From Lysobacter defluvii IMMIB APB-9 = DSM 18482 (lineage in GTDB: Bacteria > Pseudomonadota > Gammaproteobacteria > Xanthomonadales > Xanthomonadaceae), in assembly GCF_000423325.1 (NCBI RefSeq), contig NZ_KE384007.1, positions 65,491 to 129,490 on the forward strand: DNA of 64,000 nucleotides. The letters run 5' to 3'. Shown here one piece after another: positions 17,832-26,926 of the stretch. The first letter of the stretch is position 1. Each line of letters begins with the position of its first letter. The translations under genes were made by a program, and so were the position numbers. The notes beneath the pieces are model-generated. The model did no database searches. It was not told the origin of the DNA and was given only the letters and a program-made list of their open reading frames with translations.

Positions 17832-19928
17832 ATGCCGATCACCGCGGCCGACCTGCGATTCCTGATCGACCGCGCCACCGGCCTGGCCTGGCGCGGCCTG
17901 GGCAGCCTGCGCACCCGCGGGCTGCGGCCGACGCTGGAGCGCGTCGCGCGCCAGTTGCGCCCGGTGCCCACGGCGCAACGGGCCACGGCATGGATGCCCG
18001 ACGAGGCCCCGTTCGCCGCGTTCACCGTGCCGGCCAGCGACGCGCCCGTGGCGAGCATCGTGATCCCGGTCTTCAACCACAGCGCGCATACCGTGCGCTG
18101 CCTGCGCTCGATCGCCGCGCACCCCCCGGCGACGCCGGTCGAGATCATCGTGGCCGACGACGGCTCCGGCGACGACACCCTTGCGCTGCTGCGCCGGGTG
18201 GAAGGCCTGCGGCTGCACCCCCGGCCGGCCAATGGCGGCTTCATCGCCGCCTGCAACGACGGTCTGGCGCTGGCCCGCGGCGAATACGTGGTCTTCCTCA
18301 ACAACGACACCGTGCCCCAGCCGGGCTGGCTGGACACGCTGCTCGGCACCTTCGCTTCCGAGCCGGGGACGGGGATCGCTGGCGCGCGCCTGCTGTACCC
18401 CGACGGCCGCCTGCAGGAGGCCGGCGGGGCGATCTACCGCGATGGCTCGGCCGACAAGCTCGGCCGGCTGCGCGAGCCGGCGCACCCGGCGTTCTCATTC
18501 CTGCGCCGGGTCGACTATTGCTCCGGCGCCGCGATCGCGGTGCCGCGCGCGCTGATGCAGGAGCTGGGCGGGTTCGACCACCACTTCGCCCCGGCGTTCT
18601 ACGAGGACACCGACCTGGCGATGAAGGTCCGCGCCCGCGGACTGCAGGTGCTGTGCAACCCCTTCTCGGAGGTGGTGCACGTGGAGGGCGCGACCGCCGG
18701 GACCGACACCCGCCACGGGGTCAAGGCCCACCAGGTCGTCAACCAGCAACGCTTTGCGGAGCGCTGGGCGGATGCGCTGGCCCGCCACCCCGCCCCCGGG
18801 GCGCCGGAGACCGCGCTCACCGACCGCCTGTACGGGCGGACGGTGCTGGTGGTCGATGCACTGACCCCGCGGCCCGATCGTGATTCGGGATCGCTGCGCC
18901 TGGTGAACCTGATGCGGCTGCTGCGCGACGAAGGGGCGCACGTGGTGTTCGCCGCCGCCGATCGTGGCCATGACGGCGACTACACCACGGCCCTGCAGCG
19001 GCTGGGAATCGAGGCCTGGCATGCGCCGCAGATGGCCCGCTGGCCGGCCTGGCTGCGCGAGCACGGGCCGCGCTTCGACGTGGCGCTGGTGAGCCGCCAC
19101 TACGTCATGCGCGAAATGCTGCCGCTGCTGCGCCGCCATGCCCCGCGGGCGAAGCTGGTGTTCGACAGCGTCGACCTGCATTACCTGCGCGAGCGCCGCG
19201 GGGCCGAGGTGTCCGGCGATCCCGCGGCGCTGCGGGCGGCCAACCGCACCCGGGCACTGGAGCTGGACGTGATCGGCCGCAGCGATGCCACCCTGGTGGT
19301 GAGCGAGGTCGAGCGCGCGCTGCTGCGCGAGGACGCGCCGGGGGCCCGGGTCGAAGTGCTGTCCAACCTGCACGAACCCGGCGGAGAGGGCCTGCCGCTG
19401 GAGCAGCGCCGCGACGTGATGTTCGTCGGCGGCTTCCGCCACCCGCCCAACGTGGATGCAGTGGAGTGGTTCGTCGGGGAGATCTGGCCGCGGGTGCGCG
19501 CGCAGCGTCCCGGGGTGCTCTTCCACTGCATCGGCGGCGACGTGCCGGCGCGGATCGCCGCCCTGGGCGAGCAGCCCGGGGTCCGGGTCCATGGCCACGT
19601 GCCGGACCTGGCGCCGTGGCTGGAGGGGTGCCGGGTCGCCGTGGCCCCGCTGCGCTATGGCGCCGGGGTCAAGGGCAAGGTCAACCAGCCGATGGCCCAC
19701 GGCCTGCCGGTGGTGGCGACGAACTGCGCGGTCGAGGGCATGCACCTGGTCCCGGGCGGGGACGTGATGCTCGCCGGCGAGGCCGACACCTTCGCCGACG
19801 CCGTGCTGCGGCTGCTCGACGAGGACGACCTGTGGCACCGGTTGTCGGCGAACGGCCGCGAGAACGTGCGCCGCCACTTCTCCCCGGACGCCGCCCGCGC
19901 CGTGGTCCGCGAACTCCTCGCCCGGTAG
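17832..19928 (+). CDS. Two-domain GT2-GT4 glycosyltransferase
   Basis: 698 aa with two glycosyltransferase domains in one chain, so probably adds two sugars in series to a cell-surface polysaccharide; acceptor unknown. Residues about 72-300 form a GT2 (GT-A) domain: SIVIPVFNHSAHTV, IIVADDGSGDDT, VFLNNDTVPQPGW (DxD-like) and FYEDTDLAMKVRARG. Residues about 335-698 form a GT4 (GT-B) domain: VDALTPRPDRDSGSLRL, VMFVGGFRHPPNVDAVEW, and a nucleotide-sugar site PLRYGAGVKGKVNQPMAHGL. No membrane segment is seen, so it is probably cytoplasmic. It stands alone, not in a visible LPS or capsule cluster. The start is the ATG at 17832. Confidence 0.85.
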   Translation: MPITAADLRFLIDRATGLAWRGLGSLRTRGLRPTLERVARQLRPVPTAQRATAWMPDEAPFAAFTVPASDAPVASIVIPVFNHSAHTVRCLRSIAAHPPATPVEIIVADDGSGDDTLALLRRVEGLRLHPRPANGGFIAACNDGLALARGEYVVFLNNDTVPQPGWLDTLLGTFASEPGTGIAGARLLYPDGRLQEAGGAIYRDGSADKLGRLREPAHPAFSFLRRVDYCSGAAIAVPRALMQELGGFDHHFAPAFYEDTDLAMKVRARGLQVLCNPFSEVVHVEGATAGTDTRHGVKAHQVVNQQRFAERWADALARHPAPGAPETALTDRLYGRTVLVVDALTPRPDRDSGSLRLVNLMRLLRDEGAHVVFAAADRGHDGDYTTALQRLGIEAWHAPQMARWPAWLREHGPRFDVALVSRHYVMREMLPLLRRHAPRAKLVFDSVDLHYLRERRGAEVSGDPAALRAANRTRALELDVIGRSDATLVVSEVERALLREDAPGARVEVLSNLHEPGGEGLPLEQRRDVMFVGGFRHPPNVDAVEWFVGEIWPRVRAQRPGVLFHCIGGDVPARIAALGEQPGVRVHGHVPDLAPWLEGCRVAVAPLRYGAGVKGKVNQPMAHGLPVVATNCAVEGMHLVPGGDVMLAGEADTFADAVLRLLDEDDLWHRLSANGRENVRRHFSPDAARAVVRELLAR

Positions 19929-19970
19929 CGCGGGCAGGCGCCCAGCCGGGGCGGGCTCCCCCGGCACCCG

Positions 19971-22133
19971 TCAGGCCCGCCGCGCCTCCTCCACCCCTGC
20001 CAGCCCGGAGAACCGGCCCAGCAGCGCCGAAAGCTGACCGAAGTCGCCGACCTTCAGCCGCATCCGGATCCGCACCCGCGCCCCGTTGCGCTGCGAGTCG
20101 GTGTTGACCGCCAGCAGCTGCACGTTGGCCTGGGCGATCAGGTTGGTGATTTCCTTGAGCAGCCACTTCCGGTCGACGGCGAGCACCTCGACGTCGACCT
20201 CGTAACCGCCGCGCGCGCTGCCCCACTCCACTTCCAGCACGCGCTCGGGGTGCTTCCCGGCCAGCCGCCGCAGCGTCGCGCAGGAGGCGCGGTGCACGGT
20301 CACCCCGCGCCCGCGCGTCAGGTAGCCGGCGATGGCATCCCCCGGCACCGGCTGGCAGCAGCGGGCCATCTGCACCAGCAGGTTGTCCACCCCCTGCACG
20401 GTGAAGGCGTCCGCATGCGGCCGCGCCGGGCCGCTCGACTTCGACACCTGCACCACCGGCGCCGCGGGCTCGGGTGCGTCGCGCAAGCGCTCATGCTCCG
20501 CGAGCAGGCGGCCGATCTGGTGCGGCCCCAGGTCGCCGAGCGCGACCAGCACGTACAGCTCGCCGACGCTGTCGAGGTGGAAGCGCTCGCAGGCCGGGGC
20601 CAGGTCGGCGCCGAGCAGGCCGAGCCGGCGCAGTTCCCGGTCCAGCAGTTCCTTGCCCTCGGCCTCGTTGCGGGCCCGGTCGAGCTTGTGGAACCAGGCC
20701 CGGACCTTCTCGCGCGAGCGGCTGCTGGCCAGGAACCCGTTGGACTCCAGCAACCAGTCCCGTCGCGGCTCGCCGGTCTTCGCGGTCATGATCTCGACCC
20801 GGTCGCCGCTCTGCAGCCGGTGGTTGAGCGGCACGATGCGACCATCCACCTTGGCCCCGCGGCAGCGGTGCCCGACCTCGGTATGCACCCGGTAGGCGAA
20901 GTCCAGCGGCGTCGCCCCCGCGGGCAGGTCGATCACCTCGCCCTTCGGCGTGAGCACGTAGATGCGGTCCTCGACCAGCTCGCTGTCGAGCTCGCCGGCG
21001 AGGATCGCATCGTCGGAGCCGCCACCGGACTCCAGCAGCCTCCGCATCCACGCGACCTTGCGCTCCAGCGCGGCGTCGGTGCCGCCGCCCTCCTTGTACT
21101 TCCAGTGCGCGGCCACGCCCATCTCGGCCTGGCGGTGCATGTCCCGGGTGCGGATCTGCACTTCCAGGGTCTTTCCCTCCGGACCCACCACCGCAGTGTG
21201 CAGCGAGCGGTAGTCGTTGGGCTTGGGCCGCGCGATGTAGTCGTCGAACTCGCTCGGGATCGGCATCCAGGTGGCGTGCACCACCCCCAGCGCCGCGTAG
21301 CAGGCGGCGACGTCGTCGACCAGGATCCGCACCGCGCGCAGGTCGTAGAGCTCGCTGATGGGCGCCTGCTTGCGCTGCATCTTCCGCCAGATGCTGTAGA
21401 TGTGCTTGGGCCGTCCGGCGATGTCGGCGCGGATCCCGTTGCCCGCCATCGCGCCGTCCAGGGTCTCGATGACCTCCCGGATGTAGCGCTCGCGGTCGGC
21501 CCGCTTCTCGTCCAGCAGCCGCGCGATCTGCTTGTAGGTATCCGGGTGCAGGTAGCGGAAGGCCAGGTCCTCCAGCTGCCACTTCAGCTGCCAGATGCCG
21601 AGCCGGTTCGCCAGCGGGGCGTGGATGTCGCGGGTTAGCCGGGCCAGTGCCAGCCGCCGTTCCTCCGGCAGCGCCATCGCGTGCTGCATGCGTGCCAGCT
21701 GCCGGGCCAGCAGGATCGGCACCACCCGCAGGTCGCGCACGATCGCAAGCAGCAGCCGGCGCAGGCCTTCGCTGCCGGCGCCGTGGTGGTGCTCCTCGCG
21801 CTCGGCGTGCAGCGCCCATACCGGCGACGCCGCGCGCTGCCCTTCCAGCAGCCCTGCGATGCGCGGGTGGTCGGCCTCCAGCTTCGGCCCGCCCAGCGCG
21901 TCGAGCACGCCCGGCCAGGTATGCAGCAGCGCGGCGGCGAGGGTGTCGCCGTCGGCGTCCAGCAGCGCCAGCGCTTCCAGCATAGAGCCGACGACCTCCG
22001 GCGGGTCGTGCGCGCCTTCGGCGGCCCCTCCACCGGCGACGGCCCCGCGCATCTGCTCCAACAGTCCGGCCGGGATCCGCCCGGCTTCGGCGCGGTCCAG
22101 GAGGGTGGCGGGTTCGGGGTCGGGAGCGCTCAT
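19971..22133 (-). CDS. relA: RelA, (p)ppGpp synthetase I
   Basis: Ribosome-associated ppGpp synthetase of the stringent response. 720 aa with the long RelA/SpoT layout: a degenerate HD hydrolase domain (no HDxxED motif found), synthetase with RPKHIYSIWRKMQRK, the acidic EFDD in PSEFDDYIARPKPNDY that marks RelA rather than SpoT (RxKD), TGS with TPKGEVIDLPAGATPLDFAY, then a helical and zinc-finger region with CCQPVPGD, and a C-terminal ACT/RRM domain. I therefore call RelA, synthetase only. Starts at the ATG at 22133, 81 bp from a divergent secreted-protein gene; convergent with the glycosyltransferase. Confidence 0.95.
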   Translation of the reverse strand: MSAPDPEPATLLDRAEAGRIPAGLLEQMRGAVAGGGAAEGAHDPPEVVGSMLEALALLDADGDTLAAALLHTWPGVLDALGGPKLEADHPRIAGLLEGQRAASPVWALHAEREEHHHGAGSEGLRRLLLAIVRDLRVVPILLARQLARMQHAMALPEERRLALARLTRDIHAPLANRLGIWQLKWQLEDLAFRYLHPDTYKQIARLLDEKRADRERYIREVIETLDGAMAGNGIRADIAGRPKHIYSIWRKMQRKQAPISELYDLRAVRILVDDVAACYAALGVVHATWMPIPSEFDDYIARPKPNDYRSLHTAVVGPEGKTLEVQIRTRDMHRQAEMGVAAHWKYKEGGGTDAALERKVAWMRRLLESGGGSDDAILAGELDSELVEDRIYVLTPKGEVIDLPAGATPLDFAYRVHTEVGHRCRGAKVDGRIVPLNHRLQSGDRVEIMTAKTGEPRRDWLLESNGFLASSRSREKVRAWFHKLDRARNEAEGKELLDRELRRLGLLGADLAPACERFHLDSVGELYVLVALGDLGPHQIGRLLAEHERLRDAPEPAAPVVQVSKSSGPARPHADAFTVQGVDNLLVQMARCCQPVPGDAIAGYLTRGRGVTVHRASCATLRRLAGKHPERVLEVEWGSARGGYEVDVEVLAVDRKWLLKEITNLIAQANVQLLAVNTDSQRNGARVRIRMRLKVGDFGQLSALLGRFSGLAGVEEARRA

Positions 22134-22214
22134 GGCGAGCCGTGGGGCGGGTGTACCGGCGGGCGGGGGTTCGTGCCTACACTATCGCCGTCCACCGCCT
22201 GCAGGAACAGCCCG

Positions 22215-22721
22215 ATGCGCAACCCCGTCCACCTGTCCCGCCTCCGCATGCCGGCCCTGGCACTGGCCCTTGCCGTCGCCCTGCCGGCGGCCGCGCAGGA
22301 CGCCACCGCCCCGATCGAGCAGCAGATGAACGGGGAGGAATTCCGCGACGCCGGCCTGCACAAGCTCGACCCGGACGAACTGGCCGCGCTGAACCGGTGG
22401 CTGGGGAACACGGTCCGCGAGGAATCCCGGCGGGTCAGCCAGCGGACCGAGGAGCGGGTCGTGCAGGAGCGCCGCGGCTTCCTGTCCGCGGGCAGCAACG
22501 AAAAGGTCGAAGCGCGGATCCGGGGCCCCTTCGAGGGCTTCGGCGAGGGCCGCCTGTACCGCCTGGACAACGGCCAGGTCTGGCGCCAGACCGACGCCGC
22601 CACCCTGGTGGGGGCGAGCGGGAACGACCTCAAGGTGACCATCGCGCCGGGCATGTTCGGCGTCTGGTACATGCAGGTCGAGGGCTACAACACGCGGGCG
22701 AAGGTGGAGCGGGTGGAGTAA
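22215..22721 (+). CDS. Small secreted protein of unknown function
   Basis: 168 aa, not a named family to me. Signal peptide PALALALAVALPAAAQD, then a helical stretch with LDPDELAALNRWLGNTVREE and repeated Arg/Glu, and a beta-rich C-terminal part with RIRGPFEGFGEGRLYRLDNG, VWRQTD and APGMFGVWYMQVEGY. Proteins with this GxWYMxVEG-like end are common as uncharacterised periplasmic proteins in Xanthomonadaceae as far as I recall. The ATG at 22215 gives the complete signal peptide; the frame upstream overlaps relA and is not used. Confidence 0.75.
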   Translation: MRNPVHLSRLRMPALALALAVALPAAAQDATAPIEQQMNGEEFRDAGLHKLDPDELAALNRWLGNTVREESRRVSQRTEERVVQERRGFLSAGSNEKVEARIRGPFEGFGEGRLYRLDNGQVWRQTDAATLVGASGNDLKVTIAPGMFGVWYMQVEGYNTRAKVERVE

Positions 22722-22761
22722 ACAACCCTCGCAGCCGCCTCCCCGCCGCGATCCTTCCGAC

Positions 22762-25700
22762 CTACTCCCGGACGCGGGACAGGCGGGCCGCGAGCTTCTT
22801 GGGGGAGACGCCGCCCCGCGCGCCCAGCTCCTGCGCGAACAGCGAGACCCGCAGTTCCTCCAGGTCCCAGCGCAGCGCCTGCCACTCCGGATCGTCGGCC
22901 TCCCCGCGCTCGCGTGCCTCGGCCAGTGCGTCGGCGAAGGGCTTGAGTTCCAGCATCCGCGCCTGGTCGCGCAGCGGATCGCGCAGTGCGCGCTCGCCAC
23001 GCAGGGCGAGTGCCTTCAGGTAGCGCGGGTACTCGGCCAGGGCCGCCGCCGGGACGTCGCGCAGGAAGCCGGCGGGCACCAGTTCGGCCAGGTGCGCGCG
23101 CATGTCGTCGAGGTTGCCGCTGGCCCAGCCCATCAGGGGGGACTCCAGGTTGGCGCGGGCCTCGGCCACGGCCTCGAGGATGCGCTCGGCCTGGCCGAGG
23201 CGCTCGACCGCTTCCGGGAACAGGCGCTGGGCAATCGAGTCGCGGAGGGTGGCGAAGGCCTCGGGGTCGCGGATGCCGGCCAGTTCCTCGGCGGCCTGCT
23301 GCAACAGGGCATCGAAGGCGCCCTCGACCAGGTCCACGCGCAACTGGTCGCCCTCGCGGCGCGCGGCCTCCGGCGCGGTGGACTCGATCGCCGCGTACAG
23401 CAGCCCGGTCTTGGGCTTGACCGGCAGCTGGCGGCGCGCCTGGCGCAACCGGTCGGCCAGGGCGAGTCGCAGCAGGCGGCGCACGCCACGCGGGTGGTTG
23501 CGCCGGGCCACGGCGCGGTCGGCATGCACCTGCAGGGACACGCTGTCGCCGTCGTCGTGCAGGGCCGGCCAGGCCGGCACGCCGGCGGCGCCCGGGACGC
23601 TCTCGGGGATGGGCTCGTCCGGGAAGGCGACCAGCCCGCGCCGGCCGAGTCCCTCCGCCGCACGCGCGGCGAACGCCCGCGCCGCGCGCTCGCCGAAGCG
23701 TGCGCGCAGGTCCTCCAGGTCGCGCGACTCGGCCAGCACGCTGCGTCCGTCGCGGTCGAGGAGGCGCAGGTTGGTGCGCAGGTGCGGCTCCAGCGCCGAT
23801 TCGTCGAAATCGGTCGGCGCCACCTCGGCGCCGGTCAGCCGGCGCAGGAAGCGAGCGAGCGTGCCGGTGAACGCATCGGGCTCGTCCACGCCGGGGTGCG
23901 CCTCGGTGAAGGCGTTGGCGAAGTCCGGCGCCGGCACGAAGTTGCGGCGCTGCGCCTTGGGCAGCGAGCGGATCAGCGCCGCCGCCTTGTCGGCGACGAA
24001 GCCCGGCGCCAGCCAGCCCAGCCGAACCGGGTCCAGGGCGTTGAGCAGGTGCAGCGGGACGATCACGGTCATGCCGTCGTCGTGCGCGCCCGGGTCGAAC
24101 CGGTACTTCACCTCCAGCCGGGCCTGCCCCAGGGCGATGACGGGCGGGAATCGCGCGGCGTCGGTTTCGTCGCCGACCAGCAGGTCGTCGAGCGACCACT
24201 CCAGGGCCGCCTTCTCCTTCGCCGGCAGCTTGGCGTACCAGGCGTCCAGCGCCTGGGCGTTGTGCACATGCGGCGGCAGCCGGTCCAGGTACCAGCGCGC
24301 CATCCAGTCCTCGTCCACGACGATGCCGGCACGGCGCTGCTTGGCCTCCTCCTCCCGGGCCCGTTCCAGCACCTCGAGGTTGCGGGCCAGGAAAGCACTG
24401 CGGGTGTTGATCTCGCCGGTGACCAGCGCGTCGCGGGCGAAGATCGCCCGGCTCTCCTCCGGGAACAGGCCGCCGTAGTGCACCGGGCGCCTGGGCGCCA
24501 GCACCAGCCCGAACAGGCTGACCTGCTCGCTGCCCAGCACCCGCCCCTGCGAGCGCGACCAGCGCGGGTCGAACTGGCGGCGCGACAGCAGGTGGCCGAG
24601 CTCGTCGATCGCCCATTGCGGCTCGATCGAGGCGTTGGTCATCGCCCACACCTTCTCGGTGTCCAGCAGCGTCGCCGAGAGCACCCAGGGCGGCGGCTTG
24701 CGGATCAGCCAGGAGCCCGGGAACAGGCCGAAGCGGCGGCCCCGCGGGCCTTCGTACTCCGCGGGCGGGCGGCGCTCGCCGGGCTTGCGTCCCCCGGCCG
24801 GCTTGCCGGAGGGCGGAATGCGGTGGCCGAGCTGCGTGGGCAGGCCGGTGAGGATGGCGCGGTGGAGGTTGGCGTATTCGGCGGCGGAGAGGCGGACACC
24901 GGCTGCTTCATCTGCCGGGTCATGGGCCGCAGGAGCGGTTTCAGCTGCGACCTGGCCGTCGCGGCCCCTGCGGTCCATGGATCCCCGCGTGCGCGGGGAT
25001 GACCCGCCGGTTTCGATGCCCCACCCCAGTTCCTGCACCAGCACCTTGAGTTGCCGATGCAGCTCGCGCCACTCGCGCATGCGCAGGAAGCCGAGGAAGT
25101 TCTTCTCGCACCACTTGCGCAGCTGCGACTGGGTCAGCTCCTCGTGGGCGTCCTGGTAGGCCTTCCACAGCTTCAGGATGCCGACGAACTCCGAGCTGTA
25201 GTCCACGAACTGCGCGTGCGCGTTGTCGGCCGCGGCACGCTGCTCCGGCGGCCGCTCGCGCGGGTCCTGGATGCCCAGGAAGGAGGCGATCGCCAGCATC
25301 TCGCGCAGGCAGGCCTTGTCGTTGGCGGCGACCAGCATCCGGCCCAGCTTCACGTCCACCGGAAGGCGTGCCATCAGCTTGCCGGTGGGGGTCATGGCGC
25401 GCTTGTCGTCGATCGCACCGAGCTCGCCGAGCTCCTGCCAGCCGTCGGCGATGGCCCGGCTGTCCGGCGGCTCCAGGAACGGGAACCGGTCGATCTCGCC
25501 CAGCCCGAGCGAGAGCATCCGCAGGATCACGCCGGCCAGCGCGGCACGGCGGATCTCCGGGTCGGTGAACTCCGGCCGCGACTCGAAGTCGGCCTCGCTG
25601 TAGAGCCGGTAGCAGGTGCCGGGCGCGATGCGCCCGCAGCGCCCGGCGCGCTGGTTGGCGCTGGCCTGGCTGACCGGCTCGATGTGCAGGCGGTCGAGCT

Positions 25701-26883
25701 TGCCGCGCGGGCTGTAGCGCTTGACCCGGGCCAGGCCGGGATCGACCACGTACAGGATCCGCGGCACCGTCAGCGAGGTCTCGGCGACGTTGGTGGCCAG
25801 CACGATGCGGCGCTGCGGACCGGGGTTGAACACCCGGTCCTGCTCGCGCACCGACAGCCGCGCGTACAGCGGCAGGACCTCGGTATGGCGGTACTTGCGC
25901 CGCTCCAGCGCCTGGTGGGCGTCGCGGATCTCGCGCTCGCCGGGCAGGAAGACCAGCACGTCGCCCCGCGGGTCCTCGCGGGTGATCTCGTCGCAGGCGG
26001 CGACGATGCCGTCGGTGACCGTGCGCTCGCCCTCGCGTTCGCCCTCGCCTTCCAGCGGCCGGTAGCGCACCTCGACCGGGAACCCGCGGCCCTCCACCTG
26101 CACCACCGGGGCTTCGCCGAAATGGGCGGAAAAGCGCGCCGTGTCGATGGTCGCCGAGGTCACGATCACCTTCAGGTCCCGGCGCCTGGCCAGCAGCTGC
26201 TTGAGGTAACCCAGCAGGAAGTCGATGTTGAGGCTGCGCTCGTGGGCCTCGTCGATCAGGATCGTGTCGTAGCGCGACAGCCAGCGGTCGGAGGCGATCT
26301 CCGCCAGCAGGATGCCGTCGGTCATGAACTTGATCGCGGTGTCCTCGCCGACGTTGTCGGTGAAGCGCACCTGGTAGCCGACCGCGCCGCCCATCGGCAC
26401 CTGCAGCTCCTCGGCGACCCGGCGGGCGACGGCGCGCGCGGCGATCCGCCGCGGCTGGGTGCAGCCGATCATCCCCGCCGCGCCGCGGCCGGCGGCCAGG
26501 CACAGCTTCGGGATCTGGGTGGTCTTGCCCGAGCCGGTCTCGCCGGCGATCACCACGACCTGGTGGTCGCGGATCAGTTCGACGATGCGGTCGGCCTCGG
26601 CGGCGATCGGCAGGCCGGTGTCGACCGGTGCGCTGGGCAGCCGGGCGGCGCGGGCCTCGCGGCGCGCCGCCGACTCGGCCACGGCCTGTTCGAAACGGCC
26701 GCGGCGGTCGTCGTCTTCCGGCGACTCGCGCCAGCGCGACCACAGGCCCATCAGCCGGCCGCGGTCGCGGCTCAGCGCGGTGTCGATCGCCTCGCGCCCG
26801 CGCGCCAGCAGCGGCGGCACCGGGCCACCCTTGCGGCCGCGGCGTCGTGACGGGGAATTGTCATGGCGGGGGGTAGGTTTCAT
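22762..26883 (-). CDS. hrpA: HrpA, DEAH-box ATP-dependent RNA helicase
   Basis: DEAH-box RNA helicase; in E. coli HrpA takes part in mRNA processing and rescue of collided ribosomes. 1,373 aa from the ATG at 26883 (a TTG three codons earlier is less likely). Walker A VIAGETGSGKTTQIPKL at about 110-126, DEAH in TILIDEAHERSLNIDFL, SAT in VIVTSATIDTARF, and motif VI in QRAGRCGRIAPGTCYRLY. The winged-helix and OB regions follow, then the HrpA-specific C-terminal half. Near residues 625-640 it carries an in-frame REP-like hairpin (peptide SSPRTRGSMD) in a linker that looks shorter in the E. coli protein as I recall it. Divergent from dps with only 43 bp between start codons. Confidence 0.96.
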   Translation of the reverse strand: MKPTPRHDNSPSRRRGRKGGPVPPLLARGREAIDTALSRDRGRLMGLWSRWRESPEDDDRRGRFEQAVAESAARREARAARLPSAPVDTGLPIAAEADRIVELIRDHQVVVIAGETGSGKTTQIPKLCLAAGRGAAGMIGCTQPRRIAARAVARRVAEELQVPMGGAVGYQVRFTDNVGEDTAIKFMTDGILLAEIASDRWLSRYDTILIDEAHERSLNIDFLLGYLKQLLARRRDLKVIVTSATIDTARFSAHFGEAPVVQVEGRGFPVEVRYRPLEGEGEREGERTVTDGIVAACDEITREDPRGDVLVFLPGEREIRDAHQALERRKYRHTEVLPLYARLSVREQDRVFNPGPQRRIVLATNVAETSLTVPRILYVVDPGLARVKRYSPRGKLDRLHIEPVSQASANQRAGRCGRIAPGTCYRLYSEADFESRPEFTDPEIRRAALAGVILRMLSLGLGEIDRFPFLEPPDSRAIADGWQELGELGAIDDKRAMTPTGKLMARLPVDVKLGRMLVAANDKACLREMLAIASFLGIQDPRERPPEQRAAADNAHAQFVDYSSEFVGILKLWKAYQDAHEELTQSQLRKWCEKNFLGFLRMREWRELHRQLKVLVQELGWGIETGGSSPRTRGSMDRRGRDGQVAAETAPAAHDPADEAAGVRLSAAEYANLHRAILTGLPTQLGHRIPPSGKPAGGRKPGERRPPAEYEGPRGRRFGLFPGSWLIRKPPPWVLSATLLDTEKVWAMTNASIEPQWAIDELGHLLSRRQFDPRWSRSQGRVLGSEQVSLFGLVLAPRRPVHYGGLFPEESRAIFARDALVTGEINTRSAFLARNLEVLERAREEEAKQRRAGIVVDEDWMARWYLDRLPPHVHNAQALDAWYAKLPAKEKAALEWSLDDLLVGDETDAARFPPVIALGQARLEVKYRFDPGAHDDGMTVIVPLHLLNALDPVRLGWLAPGFVADKAAALIRSLPKAQRRNFVPAPDFANAFTEAHPGVDEPDAFTGTLARFLRRLTGAEVAPTDFDESALEPHLRTNLRLLDRDGRSVLAESRDLEDLRARFGERAARAFAARAAEGLGRRGLVAFPDEPIPESVPGAAGVPAWPALHDDGDSVSLQVHADRAVARRNHPRGVRRLLRLALADRLRQARRQLPVKPKTGLLYAAIESTAPEAARREGDQLRVDLVEGAFDALLQQAAEELAGIRDPEAFATLRDSIAQRLFPEAVERLGQAERILEAVAEARANLESPLMGWASGNLDDMRAHLAELVPAGFLRDVPAAALAEYPRYLKALALRGERALRDPLRDQARMLELKPFADALAEARERGEADDPEWQALRWDLEELRVSLFAQELGARGGVSPKKLAARLSRVRE
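24981..25000. repeat. REP-like palindrome inside hrpA
   Basis: ATCCCCGCG and CGCGGGGAT, 9-bp perfect arms around TG, flanked by CATGG and GACCC. It is the same core (GTCATCCCCGCG type) as the element at 62519. In the hrpA frame it reads SSPRTRGSMD, the typical translation of this hairpin family. Confidence 0.85.
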
Positions 26884-26926
26884 TGCTGGCAATTGTCGCC
26901 GCTGACGACCCAGGAGTACTCACGAC

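Noticed and set aside
15302-18883. 1,193-aa plus-strand open frame over mrcB
   Set aside because: Antisense to mrcB and crossing into the glycosyltransferase in the wrong frame; no motif.
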